From Candidatus Omnitrophota bacterium (GTDB lineage: Bacteria > Omnitrophota > Gorgyraeia > Zapsychrales > Zapsychraceae), in assembly GCA_016212005.1 (NCBI GenBank), contig JACRHP010000016.1, positions 1 to 61,626 of the forward strand: a stretch of 61,626 nucleotides of DNA, written 5' to 3'. Below are positions 17,862-26,732 of this stretch, piece by piece. Position 1 is the stretch's first letter, and every line of letters begins with the position of its first letter. Under the pieces are notes generated by a model. That model was not told the DNA's origin. It ran no database searches and was given only the letters and a program-made list of their open reading frames with translations. Both the position numbers and the translations under genes were made by a program.

Positions 17862-19154
17862 TTTTAGAAAGTTTGCCACCGCCATCACGACGATGACGAC
17901 GATCAGGCCGGCGGCGGCCGTCGTCGCGTAAAGCCAGCGCTGTTGTTCGCGTTCCTGGCGGACGCTCTCTTCCGTGTTGATCTTGGAGATGGCCCCCAGC
18001 AGCGGCACTCCGAGGAAATTTTTCGCGTCTTCCACGTCGATGAACGATTTGTCCAGGAATTCCGCGGCGATGACCAGCCCCGTGCCGCACAGCACGCCCA
18101 GGAAAAGGCCGATCAGGGCGACGAGCATCTTGTTGGGCTTGAACGGCCGCAGAGGGATCCGCGGAGGGTCCAGGACGGTGTACTGGGTCCCCTCTTTGGA
18201 GGATTGCAGCCTCTGGGTGATCTTGGCCGTCTCCAGGCGCTCGAGCAGCATGTTGTAGATCCCTTCGTTGACGCCGACGTCGCGGGCCAGGACTTTCCGC
18301 AGGTCGGTGTTCAGCTGTGTCTGGCCAGCAGGCCGGCCGCCGGCGTCCGGCGTCTGGGCCGTCACCGCGCCCGCGCCCCCGTCGACTTTGTCCAGGGCTT
18401 TTTTGATCTCTTCGATCACGGGGTTGGTGGTCTCTTTCTCGAGGTTGATATCTTCCGTGTACTCGAGGTTCTCATCGCGCAGCTCCTTTTTCTTGATCTC
18501 GATCAGGTCGCGGAATTTCCTGACCATCGGGTGCTGTTCGGTCGAGTCGATCAGCAGGTCGTCGAGCTGGTCCTGCATCTGGGCGATCTCCGCCGACTTG
18601 ATCTTCCCCTTGTAGACCTTCAGCTGCTGTTCGATGAAGCTGATGGCGTTGGACGTCTCGTTGTTCTGTATCTGGACGTTGCGGTTGATAAAGATGTCGG
18701 TGATGTTCTTGACGACCGCCTGCGTCTTCTGGGGGTTGTCCCCGACGTAGGAAAGGTTGATGATGTTCTGGCCTCTTAAACGGATGGCGATGTCGCCGCG
18801 CAGCCCCAGGACGAGCCTTTCGAACTCCATCTTGTCCTTGATGTCCTTGTCCAGGTTCAGGCGCTTGACCAGTTCCACGAGGCTGTTCCAGCCCAGGATG
18901 GACTCTTTGAGGCCGGCCATCCGCTGGCTGACGGTCGTGGAAACGGCCAGCTTGGTGAACAGCGGATTGTCGGTCTTGGCCTCCTGCACCAGGATGACGG
19001 TCTCCGAGAGATATTTTTTGGGGAGGACGAACCCGGCGCATAGCCCCAGGACCAGCCCGGCAAAAGCGGGGATGATCAGGAGCTCCTTGCGGCGGAAGAA
19101 AATTTTTAAATAGCTTAACAACGATATACTGCCTGGGTTTTCAAAGTCTTTCAT
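17859..19154 (-). CDS. Wzz-type polysaccharide chain-length determinant
   Basis: A 431-residue polysaccharide co-polymerase. There is an N-terminal membrane span near residues 28-50 ('LLIIPAFAGLVLGLCAGFVL'), a long periplasmic coiled coil, and a second span at the C-terminus ('TTAAAGLIVVIVVMAVANF'), just after the Pro-rich 'DPPRIPLRPFKPNKM' that marks Wzz proteins. It should set EPS chain length together with the CpsD-like kinase. AAAGG lies before the ATG. The length fits the exosortase-associated chain-length family. Confidence 0.87.
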   Translation of the reverse strand: MKDFENPGSISLLSYLKIFFRRKELLIIPAFAGLVLGLCAGFVLPKKYLSETVILVQEAKTDNPLFTKLAVSTTVSQRMAGLKESILGWNSLVELVKRLNLDKDIKDKMEFERLVLGLRGDIAIRLRGQNIINLSYVGDNPQKTQAVVKNITDIFINRNVQIQNNETSNAISFIEQQLKVYKGKIKSAEIAQMQDQLDDLLIDSTEQHPMVRKFRDLIEIKKKELRDENLEYTEDINLEKETTNPVIEEIKKALDKVDGGAGAVTAQTPDAGGRPAGQTQLNTDLRKVLARDVGVNEGIYNMLLERLETAKITQRLQSSKEGTQYTVLDPPRIPLRPFKPNKMLVALIGLFLGVLCGTGLVIAAEFLDKSFIDVEDAKNFLGVPLLGAISKINTEESVRQEREQQRWLYATTAAAGLIVVIVVMAVANFLK

Positions 19155-19203
19155 GACTGGCCTTTCTTCAGTTTTTTATTTTCCCAAAGGGCGGGGTAAA
19201 TTC

Positions 19204-19254
19204 GCCCCCGCTGATTCGTTTTGCATTCGCAAAGCGAATCAAAACGGCGGGGGC
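19204..19254. repeat. GC-rich hairpin after the Wza stop codon
   Basis: GCCCCCGC at the left pairs with GCGGGGGC at the right. An internal GATTCG/CGAATC stem lies around GCATTCGC. It begins 5 bp after the Wza stop on the minus strand and lacks a following U-run, so it is more likely a 3'-end stabiliser or attenuator than an intrinsic terminator. Confidence 0.45.
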
Positions 19255-19258
19255 TCAT

Positions 19259-20095
19259 TTAAAACCCGGTCATTACCGTCCTGCCTGTGCCCGCGGCGGT
19301 GCCGATCGGTGCGGCAACGGGCTGGATGATGCGCATGGTTTTGGCCAGGAACGTCGGCGGCACGTAAAGGGTGTCGCCTGGCTTCATGGCCAGGTTTTCT
19401 CGCAGGTCTCCTTTGTAGAGCAATTTGTCCACGTTGACCTTGCGGATCAGGGGGGTGCCTGTCTCCGAAGGCGTGATCACGCGTCCGGCGGCCATCTTCG
19501 CGCTTAACAGCGGCAGCCCGGCCTGCACCAGCGCCTCGTGGACCGTGATCGTGTCGCCTTGCATGAAGATCTTGCCGGGGCTGGTCACTTCGCCGATCAC
19601 GTACACGACCTTGCTGTTGTAGCCGACGATCTTCACCATGATCTCCGGGCTGATAATAAAGGGAGAAAGTTTCCGGGTGAGGGCGTCCTTGACCTGGTCT
19701 TTGGTCATCCCTTCCACGCTGACGTCGCCGACAAATTCGTACTGGATGTTACCTTCGTTGTTGATGATAAATTGGCCGCTGACTTCCGGATGGCGCATCA
19801 CGGTGACTTCCAGGACGTCCGTTTTGCCCAGCGTGTAGTGGCTCATCGTTTTGATCGCTTCGGGAATTTCGGTGGTATCTGAAGATTCCTGGGTGCTTTG
19901 CTCGCCGGTCAGTACCTCTCCAGCAACGGGACTGGAAACGTCCTGGGCGGCCTGTTGTTGGACCGGCGGGTTGGCGGCCGTTTCCTGGACCGCGGTGCCG
20001 GCGAAATTCTGGCCGTGGACGACGCCGGCGGCCAGGACCAGCATCCAGGCGCCGGCAAGGCACGTGGAGCAAAGGGTGCGGTAAAAATAGTTCAT
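19259..20095 (-). CDS. Wza-like polysaccharide export protein (SLBB)
   Basis: A 278-residue exported protein. The ATG at 20095 has AAAGGAGAT upstream and begins a signal peptide ('LAGAWMLVLAAGVVHG'). The Poly_export domain starts at 'YTLGKTDVLEVTVMRHPEVS', with 'NNEGNIQYEFVGDVSVEGMT' following. One SLBB domain comes next ('VYVIGEVTSPGKI'), ending 'MKPGDTLYVPP'. No lipobox Cys is visible, unlike E. coli Wza. It should form the outer-membrane or periplasmic export channel with Wzz. A longer frame upstream of 20095 is not supported. Confidence 0.87.
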   Translation of the reverse strand: MNYFYRTLCSTCLAGAWMLVLAAGVVHGQNFAGTAVQETAANPPVQQQAAQDVSSPVAGEVLTGEQSTQESSDTTEIPEAIKTMSHYTLGKTDVLEVTVMRHPEVSGQFIINNEGNIQYEFVGDVSVEGMTKDQVKDALTRKLSPFIISPEIMVKIVGYNSKVVYVIGEVTSPGKIFMQGDTITVHEALVQAGLPLLSAKMAAGRVITPSETGTPLIRKVNVDKLLYKGDLRENLAMKPGDTLYVPPTFLAKTMRIIQPVAAPIGTAAGTGRTVMTGF

Positions 20096-20132
20096 TTTCC
20101 TGATCTCCTTTAAAGGTAAACGGATTTTTGAT

Positions 20133-20318
20133 TTAAACTTCAAAGACAGCCTCGTGAAATTCCTTGATCTGTTGCACGTCGCCCGGGTCGTAAACGCGCC
20201 AGCCGCGCCAGTCCCGTTTGGGTTTGCGGATCTTGCCGTTCTTCTCCCAGCGGGCGAGCGTTTTTGAGCTGACGCCAAGCATGCTGGCCACTTCCGTGAT
20301 TGTAAGCCGTTGGTCCAC
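20133..20318 (-). CDS. Small MerR/excisionase-type HTH protein
   Basis: A 61-residue protein if started at the GTG at 20318, which has a strong AAGGAGG seven bases upstream; upstream ATG readings run into repeat DNA and look non-coding. The product is one winged helix: 'LTITEVASMLGVSSKTLARW' then 'GWRVYDPGDVQQI'. It is probably a DNA-binding regulator. It lies directly upstream of wza, so it may control the EPS operon, although a target is only inferred. Confidence 0.7.
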   Translation of the reverse strand: MDQRLTITEVASMLGVSSKTLARWEKNGKIRKPKRDWRGWRVYDPGDVQQIKEFHEAVFEV

Positions 20319-20380
20319 CTCTTCTCCTCCTTTTCCCTGATTAAAGGTGCGTTGATCCTGACTAACCGCGAATTTGAAAA

Positions 20381-20727
20381 TCAAAATTTTGCGAACCTGT
20401 ACACTCAAGACAAGCAATAACCGTGCCAGACCGGGACTAACTCGGACACATTTTTGGAAGAGTTGCAATGGATTGTTAATTAGTGAGTTACGTAACATTA
20501 TAAAAATGAGTCGTATTTTGTCGGACGATCAGGTAAACGGTGGATGTTTAAATGATTGGACATGTATGTCCTGGACAAACCATGACAGTCGTGGAAGTTA
20601 TGAGCTGTAAACAAGTTAGTGCTGTGTTGAAAATATTGGTCAATTGAGTGTGGAGAAGAATTTGTCCCTGGGTTGGTGATTTTGCCTTTCTCTGGAGGCA
20701 GGGGTAAGAAATTTCTTGCTATTTTTG
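20381..20727 (+). repeat. 347-bp direct repeat, copy 1
   Basis: Nearly identical to 26362-26709, with about five substitutions and one single-base indel over the length. It contains no convincing gene. The two copies bracket three GT39 genes and an IS66 remnant. The copy at 26362 runs to 23 bp before the chosen rpoN start, so the original sequence was probably the rpoN upstream region. Confidence 0.9.
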
Positions 20728-20769
20728 GTATCTGTCCGGCAGTCACAGGGGTTCCCCGGGACGGATACC
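20727..20769. terminator. Hairpin after the GT39 operon
   Basis: GGTATC...GTCCGG pairs with CCGGGAC..GATACC around a G/C-rich loop. It lies 18 bp beyond the stop of the last GT39 gene, at the junction with repeat copy 1. There is no clear U-run on the minus strand, so termination is uncertain. Confidence 0.35.
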
Positions 20770-20787
20770 CTGGGTCCTCCCTGTTCT

Positions 20788-22191
20788 TTATTTTTTAAAA
20801 ATTCCGTAGATGATATTCCCTGTTTCATTCCTGAAAGAAATTTCGGTTTTAAAATTTTTAACGATCAAACCGATCAACTCTTCCTTGGCTTTTAAACACG
20901 CCTCCCTACCCTTCGGCACACAAAACAAAGAGCCACTATCCCAAAAAATAAAATCTGCTTCTCGGATCTTCGATTTCAAATCAAGTATTTTTTCCGCATT
21001 AACAATAGGATAGTACATCAACTGCCCGATTTTGACGTCCGATTGCGCAAACGGTGTTGGATTGGAAATCCAGATTGACCCCGTTATATTTTTGGCATTG
21101 CCTGCAAGATATTGGCGGGACGGATCACGCTGATCGTGGGGAAAACGCATTGTTATTATTCTCAAAAACTGATGCCCTATAAGCGCCGCGAGAAGCACGA
21201 TAAAAAGCCTCCTATAGACCACGGGTTTTCGTTGAATATAACGAAAACTTTGGCATACCCCATCGGCGGATAAAAGATAAAGATATGGAAGGCCCGAAAT
21301 AAAAAAGCGGGGAATATCCGTTGGGAGTCTACCGAATAACGCAAATAAAACAATCCCGAGGGCCACGATGATAAAGCGATGCTTGTTCCATTCCTGCCGG
21401 AACAATAAATAAACGCTGACCGGGACAAAAAGAAAAACAGCGCTTTCAGCTTTAAATAATATTTTCAGGCAAGAAAAGATCCCCTCGTGCCAATGAAACG
21501 GCATCTGGTTATAAATCTTCTTCCCGTCAATAAACGGAACGAATATATTGCCGTAGGTAATAAAAATGAAGACCAAAAACGGAGAGGCTAATAAAACAGA
21601 GCCTAGAATAAACTTTACCCCTTCCCGGGAAAATTTGAACCTCAATCGTTCGATAAAGTTTATTCCGCCTAACAGGGCCATTGGGATCAATTGTGTAAAT
21701 TTCGTAAAAAATGCAATGGCGCCGACGGCTCCAGAAAAAAAATGTTGGTTCTGCAGGAACAAATACACCGCGAAAACTCCTAAAAAAGACGCGGGAATAT
21801 CTGTCAGGATAGAAGTTTCCCAAAAAATACAAGTCGGAGACAAGGCAAGAAATAATGCTGCGAAAAATCCTGTCTGCGAATCATAAACTTTTTTCCCGAT
21901 TAGATAAACAAACAGAATATTTCCCATAGAAAGAACTACCCCCGCCACAGTTCCCCAAAAGACAGGGTCCGCACCACTTTTCCAAATGAGGCCTAAAAAT
22001 AAAGGCCAGGACAACGGACGGAAAGATTCAATCATTCCAATTTGCCCTGACGAAAAAAAATATTTCCCCATCAATAAATAGGCTGACGCATCCCAAACCG
22101 GCGCGTGGGGTTTGACAACGAAAGCCCTCATCAGCAAACCTATAAAAAGAACACCGCAAATTCCAATATTCTTTTTAATGAAAGATTTCAC
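20788..22191 (-). CDS. GT39-type membrane glycosyltransferase
   Basis: A 467-residue polytopic protein. The N-terminal membrane helix is followed by 'KPHAPVWDASAYLLMGKYFF', where the Asp matches the catalytic first-loop acid of PMT/ArnT-type (GT39, GT-C) enzymes. About ten more hydrophobic spans and a short soluble C-terminus follow. It likely uses a polyprenyl-phosphate sugar on the periplasmic side. It starts with GTG directly after the TAA of the preceding gene, with AAAGG upstream. Base composition is visibly more AT-rich than the flanking EPS genes. Confidence 0.8.
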   Translation of the reverse strand: MKSFIKKNIGICGVLFIGLLMRAFVVKPHAPVWDASAYLLMGKYFFSSGQIGMIESFRPLSWPLFLGLIWKSGADPVFWGTVAGVVLSMGNILFVYLIGKKVYDSQTGFFAALFLALSPTCIFWETSILTDIPASFLGVFAVYLFLQNQHFFSGAVGAIAFFTKFTQLIPMALLGGINFIERLRFKFSREGVKFILGSVLLASPFLVFIFITYGNIFVPFIDGKKIYNQMPFHWHEGIFSCLKILFKAESAVFLFVPVSVYLLFRQEWNKHRFIIVALGIVLFALFGRLPTDIPRFFISGLPYLYLLSADGVCQSFRYIQRKPVVYRRLFIVLLAALIGHQFLRIITMRFPHDQRDPSRQYLAGNAKNITGSIWISNPTPFAQSDVKIGQLMYYPIVNAEKILDLKSKIREADFIFWDSGSLFCVPKGREACLKAKEELIGLIVKNFKTEISFRNETGNIIYGIFKK

Positions 22192-23718
22192 TTATGGCCT
22201 TTCATAAAGTTTGATAACTGGAACCCGCTGCTTTTTCCAGCCAACTTTGGAATATACGTCCCGGGAAATGATTTTCGTTAAACGGAACCCATGCTCTGCA
22301 AAATACCGATCTTCCCGCTCAGCCTTTGAAAACGGATAAAAATCCGATGGGTTAGATTCACTCCATAGATCAACTTGTAAGATAATAGGCCCTGAGATCT
22401 GGGCGATCAATTTCTCAAAATCTATTTTATATTGCGGCAACAATACTAGTTGTCCTCCGTATTGACGAAAATTGAGACCACAATAGTATCGCGTGGGCCG
22501 CAAATTACGAGAGATAACCGTCGTCTGTGGACGAACTTTTTGACGGATCCATTGCCCCGCTTCCCCCAATCCTGTGCTCGTTGTAAAACTCATTTTCAGC
22601 AGAACTTCCGTTCTGGGAAAAGTACTCCAACAAACCCCACATAATATAAATATCCCGATGATCTCTAGAACACCTCTCCGCCAGTGATTCCGACTGAGTC
22701 GTTTCAACAACTCCTCCAACCCCAAACCACAAACAATGAGCATAATCGGTAAAACCATCAAACCGTAACGCAACACTTTAACGGGAGGCAGCGAAATCGC
22801 GCTCCAAAAAACAAAGAGAGATACCAATAATAATATTTTATACCGATGGCCCATTTTAATAATAATGTAAAGACCGTAAAGAAACAATGGCAGCAAGTAA
22901 GGAAACATGAGGATGTTAAAAATCTGGCCGATATAATACCAAACAGGCTGTATTTCATGCCCCTCTCCAGTCAATGTTTCGACATTAGGGAGAAAACTTC
23001 CCAATTGAATCCGATTATTAATGAGCAACAATAAAATCACCCCAGAGACAACGACCAACGATATCCGAAGTCTCCTTATCTTTTGAGCCAAAAAATACGG
23101 CCCCGGCAAGGATAAATAATAAATAACGAGAAAGGGGATCACGATGACTCCTGACCATTTAAGTAAAACGGCTAAAGAAGCTACAGCCCCGACATAAAAA
23201 TGGTGTCTGAAATCGTCCGATTCGCCAGCTTTAATCAAAGCGATCAAAAAAAGGTTAAAAACAACCAACTGAGACACATCAATGTAAAGCTGATCGGCTT
23301 GTAATAAATAAACATAATTAAAATTGAGGAGGATGGCTGCGACAAGACCAACGAACCGACTACTGATCAGCGACCCTAGGATATAGATCGTCAAAATTCC
23401 CAATAGGCTGATGAGCAAAGCGATCATCCGATACACGACAACAGGATCAGAAAAAGCATTGCCTATCGATAAGATCAACGGGAAAAAGGGCGGATGATAT
23501 TCAATAATTTCTCTCGAAAGAATAATGGAAGGTTGATAAAAAATCCTCTGGGCACACCAGGCATAAAGCGCTTCATCCGACCCCATCATTTCGGTAAAGA
23601 GATACGGCAGACGGATGACGCACGCTATCACAACATTCAAAATGAAAATCCATCCATAAAGGCCAGGAAAGAACGTATACGTTTTTTCCTCATCCACGTT
23701 CTTCAACCGGATCTCCAT
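22192..23718 (-). CDS. GT39-type membrane glycosyltransferase
   Basis: A 508-residue GT-C fold protein. The first periplasmic loop carries 'GSDEALYAWCAQRIF', with the D-E pair expected at the GT39 active site, followed by 'EIIEYHPPFFPLILSIG'. About eleven transmembrane segments precede a C-terminal soluble domain with 'RNLRPTRYYCGLNFRQYGGQ'. It is a clear paralogue of the gene at 23734. It probably adds a sugar from a polyprenyl-phosphate donor to lipid, glycan or protein. AT-rich composition matches the rest of the insert. Confidence 0.82.
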   Translation of the reverse strand: MEIRLKNVDEEKTYTFFPGLYGWIFILNVVIACVIRLPYLFTEMMGSDEALYAWCAQRIFYQPSIILSREIIEYHPPFFPLILSIGNAFSDPVVVYRMIALLISLLGILTIYILGSLISSRFVGLVAAILLNFNYVYLLQADQLYIDVSQLVVFNLFLIALIKAGESDDFRHHFYVGAVASLAVLLKWSGVIVIPFLVIYYLSLPGPYFLAQKIRRLRISLVVVSGVILLLLINNRIQLGSFLPNVETLTGEGHEIQPVWYYIGQIFNILMFPYLLPLFLYGLYIIIKMGHRYKILLLVSLFVFWSAISLPPVKVLRYGLMVLPIMLIVCGLGLEELLKRLSRNHWRRGVLEIIGIFILCGVCWSTFPRTEVLLKMSFTTSTGLGEAGQWIRQKVRPQTTVISRNLRPTRYYCGLNFRQYGGQLVLLPQYKIDFEKLIAQISGPIILQVDLWSESNPSDFYPFSKAEREDRYFAEHGFRLTKIISRDVYSKVGWKKQRVPVIKLYERP

Positions 23719-23733
23719 TCCTTTTCATTGGGA

Positions 23734-25245
23734 TCAACGCTCAAAAATCCATAAAACCGGCAAGATCTCTTTCTTCTGATTGATCGTCAATAGTTCTTTC
23801 TTAACTTCTTTCCGGAGTTTAAAACCAAGACCTTCGAGATATTTCTGTTTTTCCTCTGTAAAAGGAAAAATCCATGGGGGCAGGGCCCAATCCCAACGTC
23901 CCAGTTCAACAAAGATCGGCTCTTTCACTTTCCCCAAAAATCCTTCAAACTCATCCTGGTTTTTCGGGAATTCCCGAAGACGGCCACCAAATTCTTTAAA
24001 ATTAATACCCGAATAATATCTAATCTCCCGTCTGGAACTGCTAATAATCCATGCGTCTTCCGAAGGGACCGCTTTGATCCACTCCGCCGCTTCTTTATAT
24101 CCACCAAACCCACTATTAAGCCCACCCTCTACCAACATGACCAGACGTGGGAATGATTGCCAATAAAAAAATAGAAATAACAAAATCGAAAACAATCTCG
24201 CCTTTTCAATTCGCAATGAACTTTTAAAAATCTTTTCAAGGAAGGTTTCAACACCAATGCCGGCAATCAAAAGACAACAGGGAAGGATCGGTAAGGCATA
24301 TCGCGATTCTTTCTCTGCTGTTAAAGATATCCCGATTAAAAAGACGGCAAACCAGGTCAACAACAAAACATCTTTTATCGCCTTCTTTTTTACGCAAATA
24401 TAGAAACCATAAACAAAGAAAGGCAATATTTGCCAAAGAATAAGAATATTATGAATTTTACCAATGTAATACCAGATCGGCTTGGGTTTACCAACCCCTT
24501 TTAAAGCGGAAATATCCGGGAGAAAGCTCCCCATCTGAACAAGATTATTAATTAATAGAAGTAGACATGTCCCTAGGATGATCGATAATGGAATTAATAA
24601 TTTTTTTGCCCTTGCGCCCCAAGATAGCTCCCGGAAAGCTAAAAGGTAGAACGAAATAATAAATGGGATGACAAGCACACCAGACCATTTTAACAAAATA
24701 ACAGCTGCCCCCATTAGCCCTACATAGCCATCGTAGCGCCTGGGATTTGTTTCAGAAATGTTCAGCAAGGCCAACGCAAGGAAACAGAAGAACACAGCCA
24801 GCGGACTGTCGATCAAAATGTACGTTGAACTGTTTAAATAGAAATAGTTAAACGACAACGACATTGTGGCAAAAAGGCCTAAAAATCGACTACTGATTCT
24901 GAGCCCCAAAAAATAAATCGCCACGATCCCGATGATGTTGATAATAACCGAAACCATATGGCATGCGAATTCCGGCGGGGAAGCAAAGAAATGTCCAATA
25001 GCTAACAAGATGGAAAACAACGGTGGGTGAAACTGGATTATCTCTTTCGAGAATGCCAGATGGAAATTTTGAAAGATCCTTAATCCTGACCAGGCATACA
25101 ACGCCTCGTCAGGCCACAATCTATCAGGACGAAGAAAATTCCATCTAACCAGCGTCGCAACGATAAGGATTAATCCAAACAGCCCATGATAGCCAAATCG
25201 AGCCCAAACATCACTCCTTTCTTGTGTTTCGTTTGGAATATTCAT
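23734..25245 (-). CDS. GT39-type membrane glycosyltransferase
   Basis: A 503-residue paralogue of the preceding gene: 'WPDEALYAWSGLRIF' and 'EIIQFHPPLFSILLAIG' align to it position by position, and the C-terminal 'RREIRYYSGINFKEFGGRL' is also shared. The multi-span membrane topology is the same. It is the first gene of the three-gene GT39 operon in the insert bounded by the 347-bp repeats. No exported acceptor is encoded next to it. Confidence 0.82.
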   Translation of the reverse strand: MNIPNETQERSDVWARFGYHGLFGLILIVATLVRWNFLRPDRLWPDEALYAWSGLRIFQNFHLAFSKEIIQFHPPLFSILLAIGHFFASPPEFACHMVSVIINIIGIVAIYFLGLRISSRFLGLFATMSLSFNYFYLNSSTYILIDSPLAVFFCFLALALLNISETNPRRYDGYVGLMGAAVILLKWSGVLVIPFIISFYLLAFRELSWGARAKKLLIPLSIILGTCLLLLINNLVQMGSFLPDISALKGVGKPKPIWYYIGKIHNILILWQILPFFVYGFYICVKKKAIKDVLLLTWFAVFLIGISLTAEKESRYALPILPCCLLIAGIGVETFLEKIFKSSLRIEKARLFSILLFLFFYWQSFPRLVMLVEGGLNSGFGGYKEAAEWIKAVPSEDAWIISSSRREIRYYSGINFKEFGGRLREFPKNQDEFEGFLGKVKEPIFVELGRWDWALPPWIFPFTEEKQKYLEGLGFKLRKEVKKELLTINQKKEILPVLWIFER

Positions 25246-25672
25246 CGCCTTTTAATTTATGAACTCTGTTTTGAAGAAGAAGTCTCTTACCCTCACGTAT
25301 TAAAAGCAATTATATCCCACGCGACTATTTGATTTGCCAGCCGATGTGCCAATGATAGCAAAGGACACTTCCCCCAGCAACCAATTTTCGATTTTTGATT
25401 ACTGTTCAGTGAAATTTTTCGATGGCTTTAAAATTAACTTGAATGCCAAAATTCTTTTGTATCCACATCCTTAATCGTCAAGCAGCCCATGTGTCCAGCG
25501 TGATTCTATGAACTTGCTGAGCTTGTATCAACAGTGCCATATCCCAAAATAATGCAGCTTTATGTGTTTCCTCAACAAAGCGATCTGAATAAAAACCAGC
25601 GTGAACAAAAGCGTTAGTCCAATTCAGTTTTCTCCTTCTGCGGGATAGTAGAACGTGGAAATTTCTTCGACG
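25246..25672 (-). other. Gene-poor AT-rich stretch with a decayed ORF remnant
   Basis: No intact gene is present. On the minus strand, 25478-25665 is open for about 60 codons without a good start, reading 'WTNAFVHAGFYSDRFVEETH' and ending 'RITLDTWAA' plus a stop. I do not recognise the family; it may be the tail of a lost gene. The rest shows no clear motif. Confidence 0.3.
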
Positions 25673-26360
25673 TTAATAACTGCCGGGTTGCCAGCGGTCG
25701 GGCAGAAGTTCGTGAAGCCGCGAGGCAGGATGAGATTGGATGCGTTGCAGAACGTCTTTCAGATACAACCAGGTGTTGATCTTGTTTTTACGACACGTGG
25801 TGCAAAAGGTCATGAGAACAACGGCCGTGTGTCCGCCCGTCTCGCTACCGACGAATAACCAGTTTTTACGGCCCAGCGAGATCGGTCGGATGGCGTTCTC
25901 CGCGAGATTGTTGTCGATCTGGATGCGGCCGTCCTGCAAATAGACGTTAAGTTCTTTCCATATCCCCAGCGAATATCCGATCGCCTGACGCATCGGTGAT
26001 TGCGGCAAATGCGCGGCCAGGCTGGCTTCCAGCCAAGGCTTGATTTTCTTCTCGATGATCGGTGCGGCGTCCCGTTGCCGTACTGTCCGTTTTATTTCCG
26101 GCGGGTCATGCTTGATCCCGGCTTCAATTTTGTAGAGCATGGCGATCAATGTCAATATCTCCATGGCCGCCCGCGGCGCCGAATCTTGCGCCTTGATAAA
26201 ATATCTGCGGGCATGCGCCCAGCAGCCCGAGTTGACAATGCCCGGCGGGCTTTTGTCGACGGGTTTGAACAGCCTGTTATACCCAGCGAACGCATCCGAA
26301 ACAAGGGTCCCGCGGTATCCTTAGAAGAATTCCTCCGGCCCGCCACTGCTGCGATCCAGT
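25673..26360 (-). mobile_element. IS66-family transposase remnant (TnpC 3' part)
   Basis: The frame encodes the C-terminal half of an IS66 transposase: 'TLVSDAFAGYNRLF' (a catalytic Asp strand), 'GCWAHARRYF', and the hallmark 'AENAIRPISLGRKNWLF' with the catalytic Glu, ending 'RLHELLPDRW'. The 5' half, including the zinc finger and first Asp, is missing. A TAA at 26321-26323 interrupts the remaining frame. The truncation point is exactly where repeat copy 2 begins. No TnpA/TnpB or terminal inverted repeats are visible, so it cannot move on its own. Confidence 0.85.
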
Positions 26361-26361
26361 G

Positions 26362-26709
26362 TCAAAATTTTGCGAACCTGTACACTCAAGACAAGCAATA
26401 ACCGTGCCAGACCGGGACTAACTCGGACACATTTTTGGAAGAGTTGCAATTCATTGTTAATTAGTGAGTTACGTAACATTATAAAAATGAGTCGTATTTT
26501 GTCGGACGATCAGGTAAACGGTGGATGTTTAAATGATTGGACATGTATGTCCTGGACAAACCATGACAGTCGCGGAAGTTATGAGCTGTAAACAAGTTAG
26601 TGCTGTGTTGAAAATATTGGTCAATTGAGTGTGGAGAAGAATTTGTCCCTGGGTTGGTGGTTTTGCCTTTCTCTGGAAGGCAGGGGCAAGAAATTTCTTG
26701 CTATTTTTG
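26362..26709 (+). repeat. 347-bp direct repeat, copy 2
   Basis: The copy adjoining rpoN. It differs from 20381-20727 at about six positions. It includes a CAAGAAATTTCTTG palindrome at 26687-26700. An open frame running from 26625 into rpoN passes through it, but that extension has no RpoN similarity and is treated as untranslated leader. Confidence 0.9.
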
Positions 26710-26732
26710 AATCATGTGGTATGCTTCTTGCT

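Noticed and set aside
17943-18779. 278-aa plus-strand open frame
   Set aside because: Antisense to wzz, with no recognisable domain and a biased composition.
26625-26732. N-terminal extension of RpoN from the ATG at 26625
   Set aside because: These codons lie mostly in the 347-bp repeat, which is also found at 20381 without a gene; the peptide has no similarity to RpoN region I.
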